The translations under genes were made by a program, and so were the position numbers. Source: Molanna angustata (taxonomy: Eukaryota > Arthropoda > Insecta > Trichoptera > Molannidae). From it: a stretch of 64,000 nt of DNA. Of the stretch, positions 48,756 through 60,122 are shown in pieces (position 1 is the first letter of the stretch; every line of letters begins with the position of its first letter). The stretch lies in the NCBI GenBank assembly GCA_963576475.1, contig OY754972.1:27004424-27068423 (forward strand). The letters run 5' to 3'. The notes under the pieces were generated by a model. That model ran no database searches, had not been told where the DNA came from, and saw only the letters and a list, made by a program, of their open reading frames with translations.

Positions 48756-49140
48756 ATACATACCATCACGCCATATCCCTTACAGAGTAAGCAGAGAGAA
48801 CCGAGCGCCATACTCCTATATTTTTGCACACATTCCTAGCTTCCTTTACATCCATGCATATTTAAAGAATGAATGATGAACGACTGACCAAAAAAATATA
48901 CATGGGTGTAAGAGGTGTAGTGAATAGCAGAGGCCACCCCAGAAAGGGTTGGCATGACCATGTGAATGATATTGTGAAAGAAAGAAATATAAAAAGCTTG
49001 AAAAGTCGAATCTTAAGACACATTCATCGCCTAGTAAACATTCATACATTGTTTTATACATGTTCGTCTGTTGTTCACATGGTCGTACCATCCTTATCTT
49101 GGACACCCATGACCTCTTCTATTCCTTACCTTACCTTTTA
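48756..49140. mobile_element. Rearranged LINE fragments (-, +, -)
   Basis: 48756-48860 is a LINE 3' tail on -. 48860-49025 reads on + as NDERLTKKIYMGVRGVVNSR and KGWHDHVNDIV, the same family's C-terminus. 49025-49140 is again on -. This suggests inversions inside one insertion. Confidence 0.65.
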
Positions 49141-49728
49141 ATTATTAAAATTTTTAATGTTATTATTTGCGTTACATTGTGATGGTTAATTTTTTATTTT
49201 TTAGTTACTGTATTTACCACGTACAAAGTCAAATTAAGTCAATAGGCCCGCTTTGACGTTGGATGTTTTTAGATGTTTTCCATACCTACTTGCCTCAATA
49301 TTTCATTATTCTTGTGTCACAAGCCAACATCATACAAACTTGATAGAACTTGTTTTGTCGCAGGTTTGAGAGAAAAAGAAATATGCATAAATCTTTAATA
49401 TGATCAAATATGAAATAAAACAATGGATTTACAATACAAAACCTCCAATCGGTAATTAATTGAGATATTAAAAAATAATAAATTATTTTATACTAAAGAA
49501 AATAACTAGGATTAGAGGGAATTTGTAGGAATATAAAATATCGTGTAGGTAATGTATTCGATGGTCTATTTGATTTAATAGTCAAAACGAACAAATTATC
49601 TACGAGTACATAATACTGAACAAAGTAACAAGAACAAGGTGTAAATTTGCAGAAAGGTCATCTCTGCTTCCTGAGATGATGAAGTCCAACTGGCCTTCCA
49701 TCTCTTGTGTGGTCTTCCTAATAGACGG
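49141..49728. other. Intronic sequence, nothing recognised
   Basis: AT-rich Aps intron 1 sequence without coding signal. Confidence 0.5.
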
Positions 49729-49920
49729 ACGGCAGCAGAGCGGTTAACGCGCTGGGTTAGTAATCCAATGGTCGCGAGTTCTAATCCTGCTACGACCGAT
49801 TTCGTTCACTTATATGATGTAGCACAAGTTCCTATTTATGCTTGGTTTAAGGAATGTATATGTATATACTTGTTACAAGAACATATTCGTTCTCTTGAAA
49901 AAATAAATAAAAAACGAAAC
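49729..49920 (+). mobile_element. tRNA-derived SINE, copy 2
   Basis: The head GGCAGCAGAGCGGTTAACGC with A-box, and GGTCGCGAGTTCTAATCC as a degenerate B box, are followed by a body with GATGTAGCACAAG and a TTCTCTTGAAAAAATAAA tail. The best-preserved copy in the window. Confidence 0.75.
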
Positions 49921-50099
49921 GAATCACTTATAAACTTAAACTTAGTTTACCTACTCTATGTAAAAAACAATAAAATTACTTAAAAACTTGAAATTGTAAT
50001 TATTATTACTCTATGAAAAAAAAAACAATCGAATTACCTAAAGACCTTGAAATTGTAATTGTTTTTTTTTATATATTTGGCGTTTGGATGATGCTAACA

Positions 50100-50245
50100 G
50101 TTTATGGTTTTTTGCTTTATAAATGTAAAAACATCTAAGTCTTATATATTTTTCAACTATCAACCAAGTTAAATTTATGTGGTGACCCGGATTGACCACT
50201 GCGCTAATCAGCGCGCTAACCGCTTTGCTACCACCCAAATAAAAT
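50100..50245 (-). mobile_element. tRNA-derived SINE, copy 4
   Basis: The - strand reads GGTGGTAGCAAAGCGGTTAG, then CGCGCTGATTAGCGCAGTGG and TCAATCCGGGTCACC: the same head design with a diverged body. Confidence 0.6.
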
Positions 50246-50854
50246 AAATAAATAAAAATAATAAAATAAATTAATAACTTTTAATAGTATTATTGTATCA
50301 TCATAAGTTAATAAATTAATATTATAGCACACTCGTAAACACTGCCATGAAAAAAAAAATGTAAATAATTTTTAAAACAGCCGTTTTCATAATACAGATT
50401 ATTATGTACAAATCACAAAAATGGGGAAAAAATGTTTGAGAGGTAACAACTTTCGGTGAAATGTCGTGTTCTTAATTTCGATTCATTTGAATATAACGTA
50501 TTTATCTTTTTTTACTATATTAATAGAAAAACACGATATTTACGAGTGAAATGAGATTTCCATAATGTTTCCATTATTTCTGGGATAGTATTTACAACTC
50601 GACACTGCACAGTTGGGCATTTTGACCACGTTTTATTTAATAAATACGGAGAACGTTTCACGCGGGCGGTCAAATGATTACTGAATATCCTCACGGCAAA
50701 TGTAACCCAAATTGGAAAACAAAAAGCGGCTTCGTTTACTTCAGGCAAATGATCATTCTAGTATATTATAATTCTATGACCTTTGGTATTTTATTTATTC
50801 TCCACGATTAAATTATTAAAGATATTCTCTCCTGGATAGAGAGAGAATACCACA

Positions 50855-50868
50855 TGGCGCAGTCGGTT
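50855..50868 (+). other. Putative LTR-retrotransposon primer binding site
   Basis: TGGCGCAGTCGGTT follows a CACA end, as in insect Ty3/gypsy elements whose primer is tRNA-Ser. It lies 420 bases upstream of the gag ORF. The LTR that should precede it cannot be delimited because its 5' side is lost or hidden by the inverted repeat at 50755-50789. Confidence 0.5.
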
Positions 50869-51286
50869 TAGGCAAGGGCCTACTCTTAAAGAAGAAATTA
50901 CAAATTTTGTTTTAGATATAGGCAAGGGCCTACATTTCAAGATTGTTCGAGCAATTGTTTGGGAAAGTCTACAAGCAGGATAAAGCACTGGTTACAGGAC
51001 TGAGAGGAGTTTGGGACTAGGGTGCAGGTTTCAACAGCAGTTTCTAAGGAGGTTAAGGAAGAAGATAGAAGCTATCGCCTTCAAGGAGTCCAGGGAAACA
51101 GCTAGCTGATAATCAGTCAGAAAATCAATCTAGGATCAAGGCAGAAGAAAAGATCAGTATTTTGATATACTTGTTTTTTTTTTGTTATATTCTGTAAAAT
51201 TTTTTGCTCTGATTTTCATGTTATTTTATATTTTGTGTAATTTTTAAATTTTGTAAAAAGATTTTTTTTTTTGAATTTATTTTAAA

Positions 51287-52873
51287 ATGAATTCTAAAAG
51301 AAATGATAATCTGGGTTTGTCTGGGGGGTCTCAGGGATTACTCCAGATGGATATTCCGAAGTTTTGTCACAGGACAGACAGCTGGGATATATTTTATACC
51401 AGATTTACACAAAATTTATTATTGTATGATGAAAATAGTGTTTCTGAAGTTCGAAAGAGAGCGCTATTTCTCAATACCTTATCAGAGGAATCTTTCCATT
51501 TATTAGTTAATTTATGTGTACCTAAGAAGGTCACGGATTTAAATGTGGAAGATTTAATGCTTAAATTGAAAAATTATTGCGATAATGAATCCAATGTTTT
51601 CGAATTTAAGAGAAAATTTTATGGTTGTAAACAGGATTCACATGAATCAATCAAAGAATTTGCAGTTCGTTTAAGGAAATTATCGGTAAACTGCAAATTT
51701 GGTGATTATTTGGATTTGGTTTTGAAAGATACTTTTATTCTAGGAATATCAAAGTATAAAATCCAAGAAAAATTATTTTTAGATTGTGAAAAATTAAATT
51801 TCGAAGAATGTATCAAGCTAGGTTCAGTGTGTGAAACGTTTCAAAGTGAACGGCGTGAAAGTAACAATTTATCCTACAGTCAAGTTGGGGTAATTGGTAA
51901 CCATGATGATTTTCGCATGCGCACAACGAACAATAAAAATACAAAAAAGGAATCTGTTGAAAATAAAAAAATAGCATCGAGTAAAATTGTGAAAAATACT
52001 AACAAAGTATTAATTTGTTTTCGTTGTGGTTTAAAAGGTCATATAAAAGCGAATTGTAAAGTGAATTTACAAAATCGGAAATCTTTTAAAAAACAAGTTA
52101 ACTTGCATGCCTTTGAGCATAATGATGACGCATGTTTTATCAATGTATTTTTAGAAGAAAAAAAATTTAATTGTATGCTTGATTCAGGGGCTTTCATATC
52201 AGTCATTCCGGAGAAAATATTTAAGAAATATTTCTATAATATGAATATAAAGGAATTCACTTCAGAAGTGAGGGCATATTCAAATGTTAGTTTGAAAGTT
52301 GTTGGAAAAATTAGCCTAAAAGTAAGTTTTCGTGATAATTGTAAAAATATTGATTTTATTGTCATTCGAAATGGAAATGAGATTTTGTTAGGACGCAACT
52401 TTTTCAAGGAATTTAATGTTCATTTTTCAGGTATATATTTGTCAGACTTTGTGGAAAATAAAAATAAGGTAATTAAGAGTCTGAATAACCAAAAGAAAAA
52501 TTACGGTGGTAGAAAGTATAAGAAAAATAAATATATACTTGGTGAAAAAGTCTGGGTGAAAGATTTTAGACCTATGAATGGTCGAAATTGGGTTCAAGGA
52601 ACAATTTTTAAAGTGATCTCGGATAGGGTATATTTGGTAAAAGTCAATAATTTAATTTGGAAAAGATATTTGAATCAATTAGGTTCCTTTGTTCGGGGTG
52701 TTGAGGAAGATGTTCTTTTGGGGGACAATGAAATTTCTGCTGAAGAATCAGATTCTTCAGAGGAGATTTCATTAGAAAAAATCAAAATTTCTAATGAAAG
52801 TTCTCCTTTGTTCCAGATTGTATCAATGGATGAAGCCAACTGGACTAATCGTTTGAGACCCGACCAGCAATAA
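51287..52873 (+). CDS. Ty3/gypsy-type Gag-protease fused in frame to an integrase C-terminal tail
   Basis: A single 528-codon frame. Residues 1-190 are a gag capsid-like region (WDIFYTRFTQNL, then a retrotransposon gag block with KRKFYGCKQ, VRLRKLSVNC). Near residue 245 is a zinc knuckle CFRCGLKGHIKANC (C-x2-C-x4-H-x4-C). Near 295 is a retropepsin motif MLDSGAFISVIPEKIF, then the ILLGRNFF flap-side block. The frame then goes directly into YILGEKVWVKDFRP...WVQGTIF...WKRYLNQL, the GPY/F-like end of integrase. Reverse transcriptase, RNase H and the integrase core are absent. No matching second LTR was found. An intact frame in such company suggests either recent non-autonomous mobility or retention of a gag gene; I cannot tell which. 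Confidence 0.85.
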   Translation: MNSKRNDNLGLSGGSQGLLQMDIPKFCHRTDSWDIFYTRFTQNLLLYDENSVSEVRKRALFLNTLSEESFHLLVNLCVPKKVTDLNVEDLMLKLKNYCDNESNVFEFKRKFYGCKQDSHESIKEFAVRLRKLSVNCKFGDYLDLVLKDTFILGISKYKIQEKLFLDCEKLNFEECIKLGSVCETFQSERRESNNLSYSQVGVIGNHDDFRMRTTNNKNTKKESVENKKIASSKIVKNTNKVLICFRCGLKGHIKANCKVNLQNRKSFKKQVNLHAFEHNDDACFINVFLEEKKFNCMLDSGAFISVIPEKIFKKYFYNMNIKEFTSEVRAYSNVSLKVVGKISLKVSFRDNCKNIDFIVIRNGNEILLGRNFFKEFNVHFSGIYLSDFVENKNKVIKSLNNQKKNYGGRKYKKNKYILGEKVWVKDFRPMNGRNWVQGTIFKVISDRVYLVKVNNLIWKRYLNQLGSFVRGVEEDVLLGDNEISAEESDSSEEISLEKIKISNESSPLFQIVSMDEANWTNRLRPDQQ

Positions 52874-53780
52874 GGACTAATTATAAGGAAAAATGAAATA
52901 CTTGATGATTTTATTTGAGATATTTAATTGCTGTTAGGCAGCATATTAATTTAAGGTACCCGGGTCAATACATCTCAATTCATCCAGGCCATGACACTCA
53001 TAGTCTCAGAATATCATGATTTTTTTTTTATTCATACCATTTGTCATCCTTATTAACAATCTGAAATATTATGTTGATATCTTGAATACTTTTTGAGATA
53101 TGATTTTTCAAAATTTGTAAAAAAAAACATTTTTGTTGTTTCCGAGCTTTTAGGCGGAGACACAAGGTTTTACTAAAAAAATCATAACTTTGACAATTTT
53201 CATCATATCAGAATCATTTTTTCACTTAAATTTTCTAAAATCTCTACAGAACAAGGATAGAATACATATTGCAACTTATATATTATACATTGCAGCATAT
53301 ATTCCATCAAACTTCCATTTTATGTTTTTTTTTACGAAAAAACATAAAATTTTTAAATGCAATTTTCAAAAAAGGCCCTCCGTTAACCAAAGTTTTTTCT
53401 TTTTTATAATAATACTAAAAGTTCAATCTATTACATTTTGGAAGAAAATTGAAGGCTATTTGTCCATCAGTTTTTCTAATTCCTCAAAACCCCAAATTTT
53501 ACTTTCCGAAAGACATAAATTATGGTTCACATGTACCTACATCAGTTAATAATATGCTATGAAACTTTATTTGAGTCCAAGTTATTAAAATATTAATAAC
53601 ACAATTTATAGTTGAATTGGGGAGTTGAAAAGGATTCAACACAAATAACCCCCTCCCCACTACCCCCCAGTGCGGACAAAATCTTGCAGTCAATAATAAC
53701 ATGAATCTGGACTCATTACAAATTTTAAGAAAAATAGTAAGTAATTCACATTATTTATACAATTTATTTAAATATTGATA
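52874..53780. other. Sequence 3' of the gag ORF, no LTR recognised
   Basis: A purine-rich AAGGAAAAA at about 52888 could be a polypurine tract, but the sequence after it does not match anything before the primer site. Otherwise AT-rich and unrecognised. Confidence 0.4.
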
Positions 53781-54060
53781 ACACAACTTAGTAGTCCAAC
53801 TGTCATTTGGATTTTTTTGTTCCAGTCAGGGGTAGTCAACATTTGATTTTTTTTTTGTATATTCACATATCTCAAAAACCATATAATCTCGAACACTGAA
53901 GATTTATATAAATATAGAAAAATATAATATTTCAACTATTTTTCAAGAAAAGGTTCCAGGGCTTCTCAATTTTTTTTTGTTTGCATATATTTCCAAAAGT
54001 ATGAATATATCGAAAAACACTGAAACACTGCAATTCCAAAATTGTTAGAGTAGAAACAAG
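53780..54060 (-). mobile_element. Diverged repeat R fragment
   Basis: The - strand has the R landmarks in order: a C-C-A-G-G-G-C/T-T-C-T-C stretch, a TTTTTGAGATATGTGAATA segment (compare TTTCTGAGATATATGGAAA), and ACTACCCCTGACTGG (compare AACCCCTGACTGAAAC). Confidence 0.5.
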
Positions 54061-54339
54061 TGGCGAATAAGGTAAACGTACCCTTCACCGACCTAGTACA
54101 TATTACCGACTCTTTTATATTTTTTTGATATAATAAGGATTACATTTTATATTTAATATTGGCGTTCACAGTTTTAATATGATTAAAGTTTTGTTTACAA
54201 TATTACCAAACTTGGTGTGACCAGTTGACATCACTATTTAAATAAATCAGTAATCTTCGTGGTGTCGGCGAGTTTAGACGCATTGTATAGAGAATGCTAA
54301 TAAGTTTCCGTTGTTGTGAAGTGATTATTTCTTAAGCTC

Positions 54340-54354
54340 ATGGATCGCACAAAG
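54340..54354 (+). CDS. Pogo-family transposase, first exon (MDRTK)
   Basis: ATG GAT CGC ACA AAG is followed by a good donor GTATGT. The five residues M-D-R-T-K resemble the usual M-P-R-x-Y/K start of pogo/Jerky proteins and join in phase 0 to the exon at 55047. Confidence 0.6.
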
Positions 54355-55046
54355 GTATGTAAACATTCATACTATATATTTGACTATAATCACTATTTCA
54401 TCTACATACTAATAATACAACTAATAAAAATTATGTTATATCAACATAGATATACCAGAATAATATTTGGGTCGGTGATTCAGTCAAATTAATAATTAAT
54501 GGTCGATAAAAGGATTTGCAATAGTCACATTGAATTTAGATTAATTACTATTAATATGATCTATAAACTTAAAACTCTTTATTTTCTTAAAAGTATTCTA
54601 TTGATTTTAACTTTAGAGGTGATTCCGACCTATATTATTTTCAATAATACACTAAAATAACTGTGACCAAAGTATCTAATATTGTAAATAATCTTATGAT
54701 AATCGGTTCTGCAATTGTATTTTAATAGTAACACAGTATATATAAAATAAATTAAATTCAACATATTTTTTAGTTTTTATTAAAAATAAAATTGTTCTTT
54801 TTCATCAGTAATTCTAAAATAATAATATTTACCATTTATTTTAATGTTTTTCATGCATTAAATTAGGTCGGCATCAGGACCTCTTTTATCTATCTCCGAC
54901 TTAGGTCGGTAAATAGTACCGTCCTAGGTCTATTTACTTAGACTTAGGTTGGCATCATAAACCAATTTTACGTAAGGTCTTACTTGTCCTACCAGCATTT
55001 TTAATATATTTTAACTCATTAATTAACATTTTTTTTTCATTTTCAG

Positions 55047-56807
55047 GCGATAGATAAACAAATCAAAAATAAATATACCAAAGAAATGCTAAGGAACGCA
55101 TTAGGATCAATTAAAAATGGTTCGAGTATTTATAAAGCCTCAAAAGATTACGGTGTGCCGAAAACTACACTTATTCACGGTAAATACAAGGATGGATCAA
55201 ATCCAGCAACCGAACAACCGAACACAACAGCTAACAGCAACCGAAGAAGATTTAATTGTAAAATGGATAGTTAACATGGGTCTTTTGGGGTTTCCTGTGA
55301 CAAAAATACAATTAATTCTGTTGCTGAACTAGTGAAGAAACTGAATAGACCCAACACATTTAAGGATGGCATTCCAGGTCGTCATTGGTACGAAAGTTTC
55401 ATCAAAAGGCATCCTGAATTAACGCATCGCGTGTCGCAAAATTTGACCCAAACCCGATCAAATATTAGTGAAGCAGGTATTCGTGGGTGGTTTGGTCGAG
55501 TTGAAAAATATATTAATGACAATAATTTTCAGCATGTCACATCTGATCCGAAAAGGGTGTTTAATTGTGATGAAACGCCTTTCTTGTTGTGTCCCAAAGA
55601 TAAACAAGTGTTAGTAAAAAAGGGTTCCAAACAAGTTTATACGAGAATCGGTAATGATGAAAAACAATGTTTAACTGTTTTAGTCAATGTTTCTGCTGTT
55701 GGCACCATTGCACCACCTATGATATTGTATAAATACAAACGTATACCAACAAATATTTTAACCAAATATCCAAAAGGATGGGGCATCGGTAGATCTGATA
55801 TGGGATGGATGAATTGCCAGACTTTCTATGAATACATCACAAACGTGTTTTTTCCATGGTTGATTAAAACAAAAATACAATTCCCAGTCATTTTGTATTT
55901 GGATGGGCATACCTCACATTTTACACTAGCGTTAAATGAATTTTGCAGAGATCATGGGATTATTTTAGTTGCGTTATACCCTAATGCTACGTATGTTTTA
56001 CAACCATTAGATGTTGCAGTATTTCATAAAATGAAAAATTGTTGGAAAGATCTCGTCAAAACATGGAGATTAAAAAACAATGGTGAAAAATTAAAGTTGG
56101 AAGATTTTGCGCCATTGGTTAAAGATTGTTTAGAAACCTCTATCACACCAAATACTGTGCAAAATGGGTTTAAAACTACGGGGCTTTACCCGTTTAATAC
56201 AGATGAAATAGATTTTACTAAACTGTTGTCACATCATGACATCATGTAGAGTCAAAAAACCATAAGTTGCTCTCCGTTGAAACAATCCAACAAAAAACAA
56301 CGGAAGTAAATCAGGATAATTCCTCAAGCTTTTTAATTCAATTTGAAAAACGACTTTCTACTTGAAGGTGAAGAATGGTCGGGCTCTTTGCAAGACCAGA
56401 GTTTATTCAATTATTGGCGAGAAATATTGTTGTCAAATCATGACACAACTTTGGATGCAAATATGTCCGAAATTACCAATGACATAAATATGGATAACTG
56501 CGAATGGATTGAAAATATGATAGAATTAGACATACCTCAAGAAAATATGCTATATACATCATCCACGCCTAAGGTTCCAGAAAGTGACACCGTAGAGCAC
56601 AGCATGGAAGAACAGACTAATAGTGAAAGAACGTCTACAAAAGTGGTCCAGAAAGACAATCAAATTGAAGAATTTTCAACTTCATCTAAGGTACTAGAAA
56701 GTGAACACAATGTGAAAGAACAGAGTGCTAGTGAAATAACGCCTGTATCGATTGTAATGACATTTAAAGAAAAAATATTTCAAATAATTACTAACGCAAT
56801 CGCTTAA
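55047..56807 (+). pseudogene. Pogo/Tigger (Jerky-like) transposase, frameshifted
   Basis: After the acceptor TTTTCAG at 55046 the frame reads KYTKEMLRNALGSIKNGSSI and YKASKDYGVPKTTL, a psq-type helix-turn-helix. It shifts to +1 near 55200-55240 (TATEEDLIVKWIVNMGLLGF), returns near 55310 (VAELVKKLNRPNTFKDG) and gives a long frame (55332-56249) with a CENP-B-like GRHWYESFIKRHPEL and the DDE domain: D in FNCDETPF, D in LYLDGHTSH, D in LQPLDVAVF. Downstream the C-terminal region continues past a stop at 56249 in another frame and again at 56343-56807. At least four frame breaks, so not functional as read; assembly indels are possible because the DDE triad is intact. Confidence 0.88.
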
Positions 56808-57435
56808 CAAACTTTTGGTAAAAATACGCTGGTTAGATTTGTATTTAGGTAGTTATTATTGAGACTCGCGTGAGCGTGTTGCATTATACATTGAGTGACA
56901 GTATATAATTCAACTCGTTCACGCGAGTCATTCAATAATAACTAAATACAAACCTGACCAACCTATTCTGAATAAACTTTTGGTAAGAATAGGTTGGTTA
57001 AGTTGTAAATAGTTACTATTGGAGGGAGTTGTATTATACATTGAGTGACAGTATATAATGCAACTCGTTCACGCGAGTCATTCAATAATAACTAAATACA
57101 AACCTAACCAACCTATTCTGAATAAACTTTTGGTAAGAATAGGTTTGTTAGGTTGTATTTAGTTATTATTGCGACTCGCGTGAGTGAGTTGCATTATACA
57201 TTGAGTGACAGTATGTAATGGAACTCGTTCATGCGAGTCATTCAATAATAACTAAATACAAACCTAACCAACCTATTCTGAATAAACTTTTGGTAAGAAT
57301 AGGTAGGTTGGCTAGGTTGCAAATAGGTATTATTGTGACTCGCGTGAGCAAGTTGAATTATACGATAACGCGAGTCGTAATAATGACTACATACAAACCT
57401 AACCAACCTATTCTTATTCTTTTGGTAAGAATCTA
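56808..57435. repeat. Tandem array of near-palindromic units (about 150-165 bp)
   Basis: About four units share AATAAACTTTTGGTAAGAAT. Each is a hyphenated palindrome: AATAGGTTGGTTAGGTTGTA...TTATTATTG.GACTCGCGTGAG...GCATTATACA and its inverse TATATAATGCAACTCGTTCA...CGAGTCATTCAATAATAACT...AACCAACCTATTC. The arms are about 65 bases. It starts directly after the pogo ORF. Note that CTCGCGTGAG and CTCGTTCACGCGAG are themselves near-palindromes. Confidence 0.9.
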
Positions 57436-58540
57436 GTAATTATTTATTTTTAATAGTAAATTTGAAAATTATGTATTCACATTTGATTGGAATTTACAAA
57501 TAAATTGTATTTCGTAATATATTTAGGTAGTTGTATGGTACCTACCAGTTTTAGCACTTTTTATGTAAATTTTTCAGGAAAATAGTCGGTCATCTACGCT
57601 TTATGCTTTTTCCTGGAATACTGTTCAGTTTACTGTCGTGGCTGACATATTAACTTAATAAATAAGAGTACCTATAGTATCTATCTATAGAGTATATTTT
57701 TTATTGTTAAAATCAAATGTTTATAGATATTATGTGTGTAAATTGTGATTTAGTAAAATTACTGTTTGTAATTTGGAGTTTATATGAGAAAATAGTTATT
57801 CGCAAACTCGTTGATAGGTGTTGTGAAATTGGACCTTTATGTGAATTTCTTCATACATTTTTCGCAATCAAATTTAATTTTTTTATATTTTTTCTAGGCG
57901 TTTCCCGGAAAAATAAATATTTTTCCCGTAATCTGTATAATTTTATTTATCTATAGACAAAAAAATGAACAAAATTGGTGACTTAAATAATTACCGACAA
58001 TATTAATAAAAAGAGACAACGGAAGGATACATATACAAAGCACACAACCATACCATCGACACTCCCTTACGTTTTGTTTTCAGTTATTGTTTTTTGCTCT
58101 CCAATATGATAGGTGTAACATTGGGAGCAATTAACTATCTGCTTGTTGCGTTCAAATTATTTGTATTAATTCTTACGCAATAATACCTACTTATAAAATG
58201 TTCGCAGTGGGTTTTTATTTTTTTCTTAGGGCCAAGATAATAATTTACTGCTCACATTGTGTCGAAATAATTCTTTCAAAACTATAGAATGCATTTCATT
58301 TATATTTTTTAAAATTTCCAACTGAATAGATCTCCTGATTTATTGCATTGCTATAGTCATTTAACAACTGCAAATCCATTAAGCATCATTCGTTCTAAAG
58401 ATATAGCCAACATGTGCATCCTTCTTTGTCTTAAAATGCAACAAAAGAATATAATATTTCAAACGGAAGACAACCAATTCACATTTTTTTTTAAAAGTCT
58501 CCAAAACGTCTAGTAATAAGATATATTGCCCGGCCGAGCT
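57436..58540. other. Intronic sequence, nothing recognised
   Basis: AT-rich with chance ORFs only (79 codons at 57717-57956, no recognisable domain). Confidence 0.5.
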
Positions 58541-59340
58541 CACTTTCTAAACACATGTTGGGTTGGTCTACGCCAGGGTATTTCATACTAAACACGCCCC
58601 AACCAAGATGGTAATTGGTTGTTATCCCGAGAACAATAAAAGACAAACAATTTTGTCCTTAGGACAGCCTACTTATGGTGACCAATGATCGAGGCTCTGA
58701 TCACCTCATACAAAATTCGATAGAGAGAGGTTTCGAGAGTTGAAGTGAGTCAACTGGAGTCCACCAGTGGAGTGAGTCCACAGACAGTAGAATAGTTCTC
58801 ATTACCTTTGTTAAAAAAAAAAATTAAATTCAGTTTGTGTCGCAAGTGAAGGGCGGCATCTGCGCCTCGGCAGATGTCTCCTACCTACCTAAATTAAAAG
58901 TGTTATACAGCGCACACTGTCAGTGTTATTTTTTTTGTCTTAATTTTTTTACATTGTTTTAAAAAGCAGACACAATAATCACGACGCGTCGCGACGTCAA
59001 CATTCACACTACGGGCAGAAGCTTACAGCGACTGCCTCCTCGCAAGTCCAGCTTCACGGAGCCCCTGCTCCAATCCGACGTCCTCCACGATGTCAGCAAC
59101 CCCTGCCTGCGAGTCTGCTGCTTCCACGACGAGCCAAAGCCGCTCGTATCTCATCGCCTCACCACAACACAAGCCAAAGCCGCTCGTCTCTCGCCTCAAC
59201 ATCCTGCCACGCGAGCCAAAGGCGCTTGCACCATCTGCCAAGCCGACGTCGCTCGACCAGCGCCTCATGTCAGCACCAAGCAAAATCACTCGCCTTAACA
59301 CGCACCCACTACACAAAGTCCCGACCTATCAATAACATTT
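58541..59340 (+). other. GC-rich island, possible LTR-element 5' region or exon
   Basis: Much richer in GC than its surroundings, with open frames on both strands at 59023-59335 (the + frame, 81 codons, is rich in Ser, Pro and Arg; tandem AAAGCCGCTCGT-like pieces). Upstream, TGTTGGGTTGGTCTACGCC with an AATAAAAGAC signal at 58639 recalls an LTR. A purine tract AAAGGGGGTGTA lies at about 59618. No second LTR and no known domain, so unresolved. It lies 0.8 kb downstream of Aps exon 1. Confidence 0.35.
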
Positions 59341-60122
59341 CCTTTTTTTTTTTACTGCTTTCATTTTTTGTACTTAGTTAAGTTTACTAACCGATTTTCA
59401 TTTTTTTTTTTTTTTACAATATACATGACCCCTGGTCATATTTAAAATACCCGTTATGTGTTTTATTCCCCCACAACTCTCACCAACAATTACAAACTGT
59501 ATTGTGTAAAACAACTTAATACCTTCCTACAATTATTCTTCTTTTCACTCTTAGATATTTTTTTTTCTTAAATAATAATTTAAATTAAAATAAACTATAA
59601 AATATTATTTAAATTACGAAAGGGGGTGTATTATGCTCTTAGCCAAAATTGCATTGAAATTGCATTTCACCAACCAAAAACAAAGTCTTGAGTCCTGGGC
59701 TCAAATTTCCGGTGTAAAAAGATAAATTATAGAAGTGAGTTAAAAATCAAGAACACATAATTTATATTGTTTCTTTTATTAAAATAACAATAAAACATTT
59801 AAGTACATTTTTTACGAATTTTAAAAATTTCAAAAGCAACTAAATAAAGAAACGCACTGTGAGGTTTCCAAAAGAGAGTAATTTTCAAAATGAATGCGTA
59901 ACTTGATCATATCAAGCATTAAATGATAACATGACGATTTAATATTATATGATCGTAAACATGGTAAACAAACAAATTGCGTATAAATAAACACCAAGTA
60001 CTCGCGATATTCTATATACTATAATATTATAAATATAAATACGACCTTGAACATTATCAAATACATTTATACGTTGGATAATAGAAATAAACATAATAGA
60101 ATTATGTAAATAATAAACTAAC
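59341..60122. other. Intron 1 sequence next to Aps exon 1, nothing recognised
   Basis: AT-rich sequence between the GC-rich island and the exon 1 donor at 60122-60121. No gene or repeat boundary is evident. Confidence 0.5.

Larger units (their letters stand above)
48507..50789. mobile_element. Possible composite element bounded by 35-bp inverted repeats
   Basis: Bases 48507-48541 (ATACCTTTGGTCATAGAATT...) are inverted at 50755-50789 with three mismatches (AAA for TTT). The core TCATAGAATTATAATATACT is shared with the MITE ends at 60659-61496. The 2.2-kb inside has LINE and SINE pieces and no transposase. Confidence 0.5.

Noticed and set aside
49729..49830. Possible tRNA gene
   Set aside because: A and B boxes are present but no cloverleaf with matching acceptor arms forms, and related copies with a common body show it is a SINE.
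52874..53180. Right LTR of the gag element
   Set aside because: A short purine tract is present, but no sequence here repeats the region before the primer site, so an LTR cannot be claimed.
59023..59316. 97-codon - strand ORF in the GC-rich island
   Set aside because: Open frames are expected on both strands in GC-rich DNA, no known domain is visible and there are no splice or start signals that I can support.
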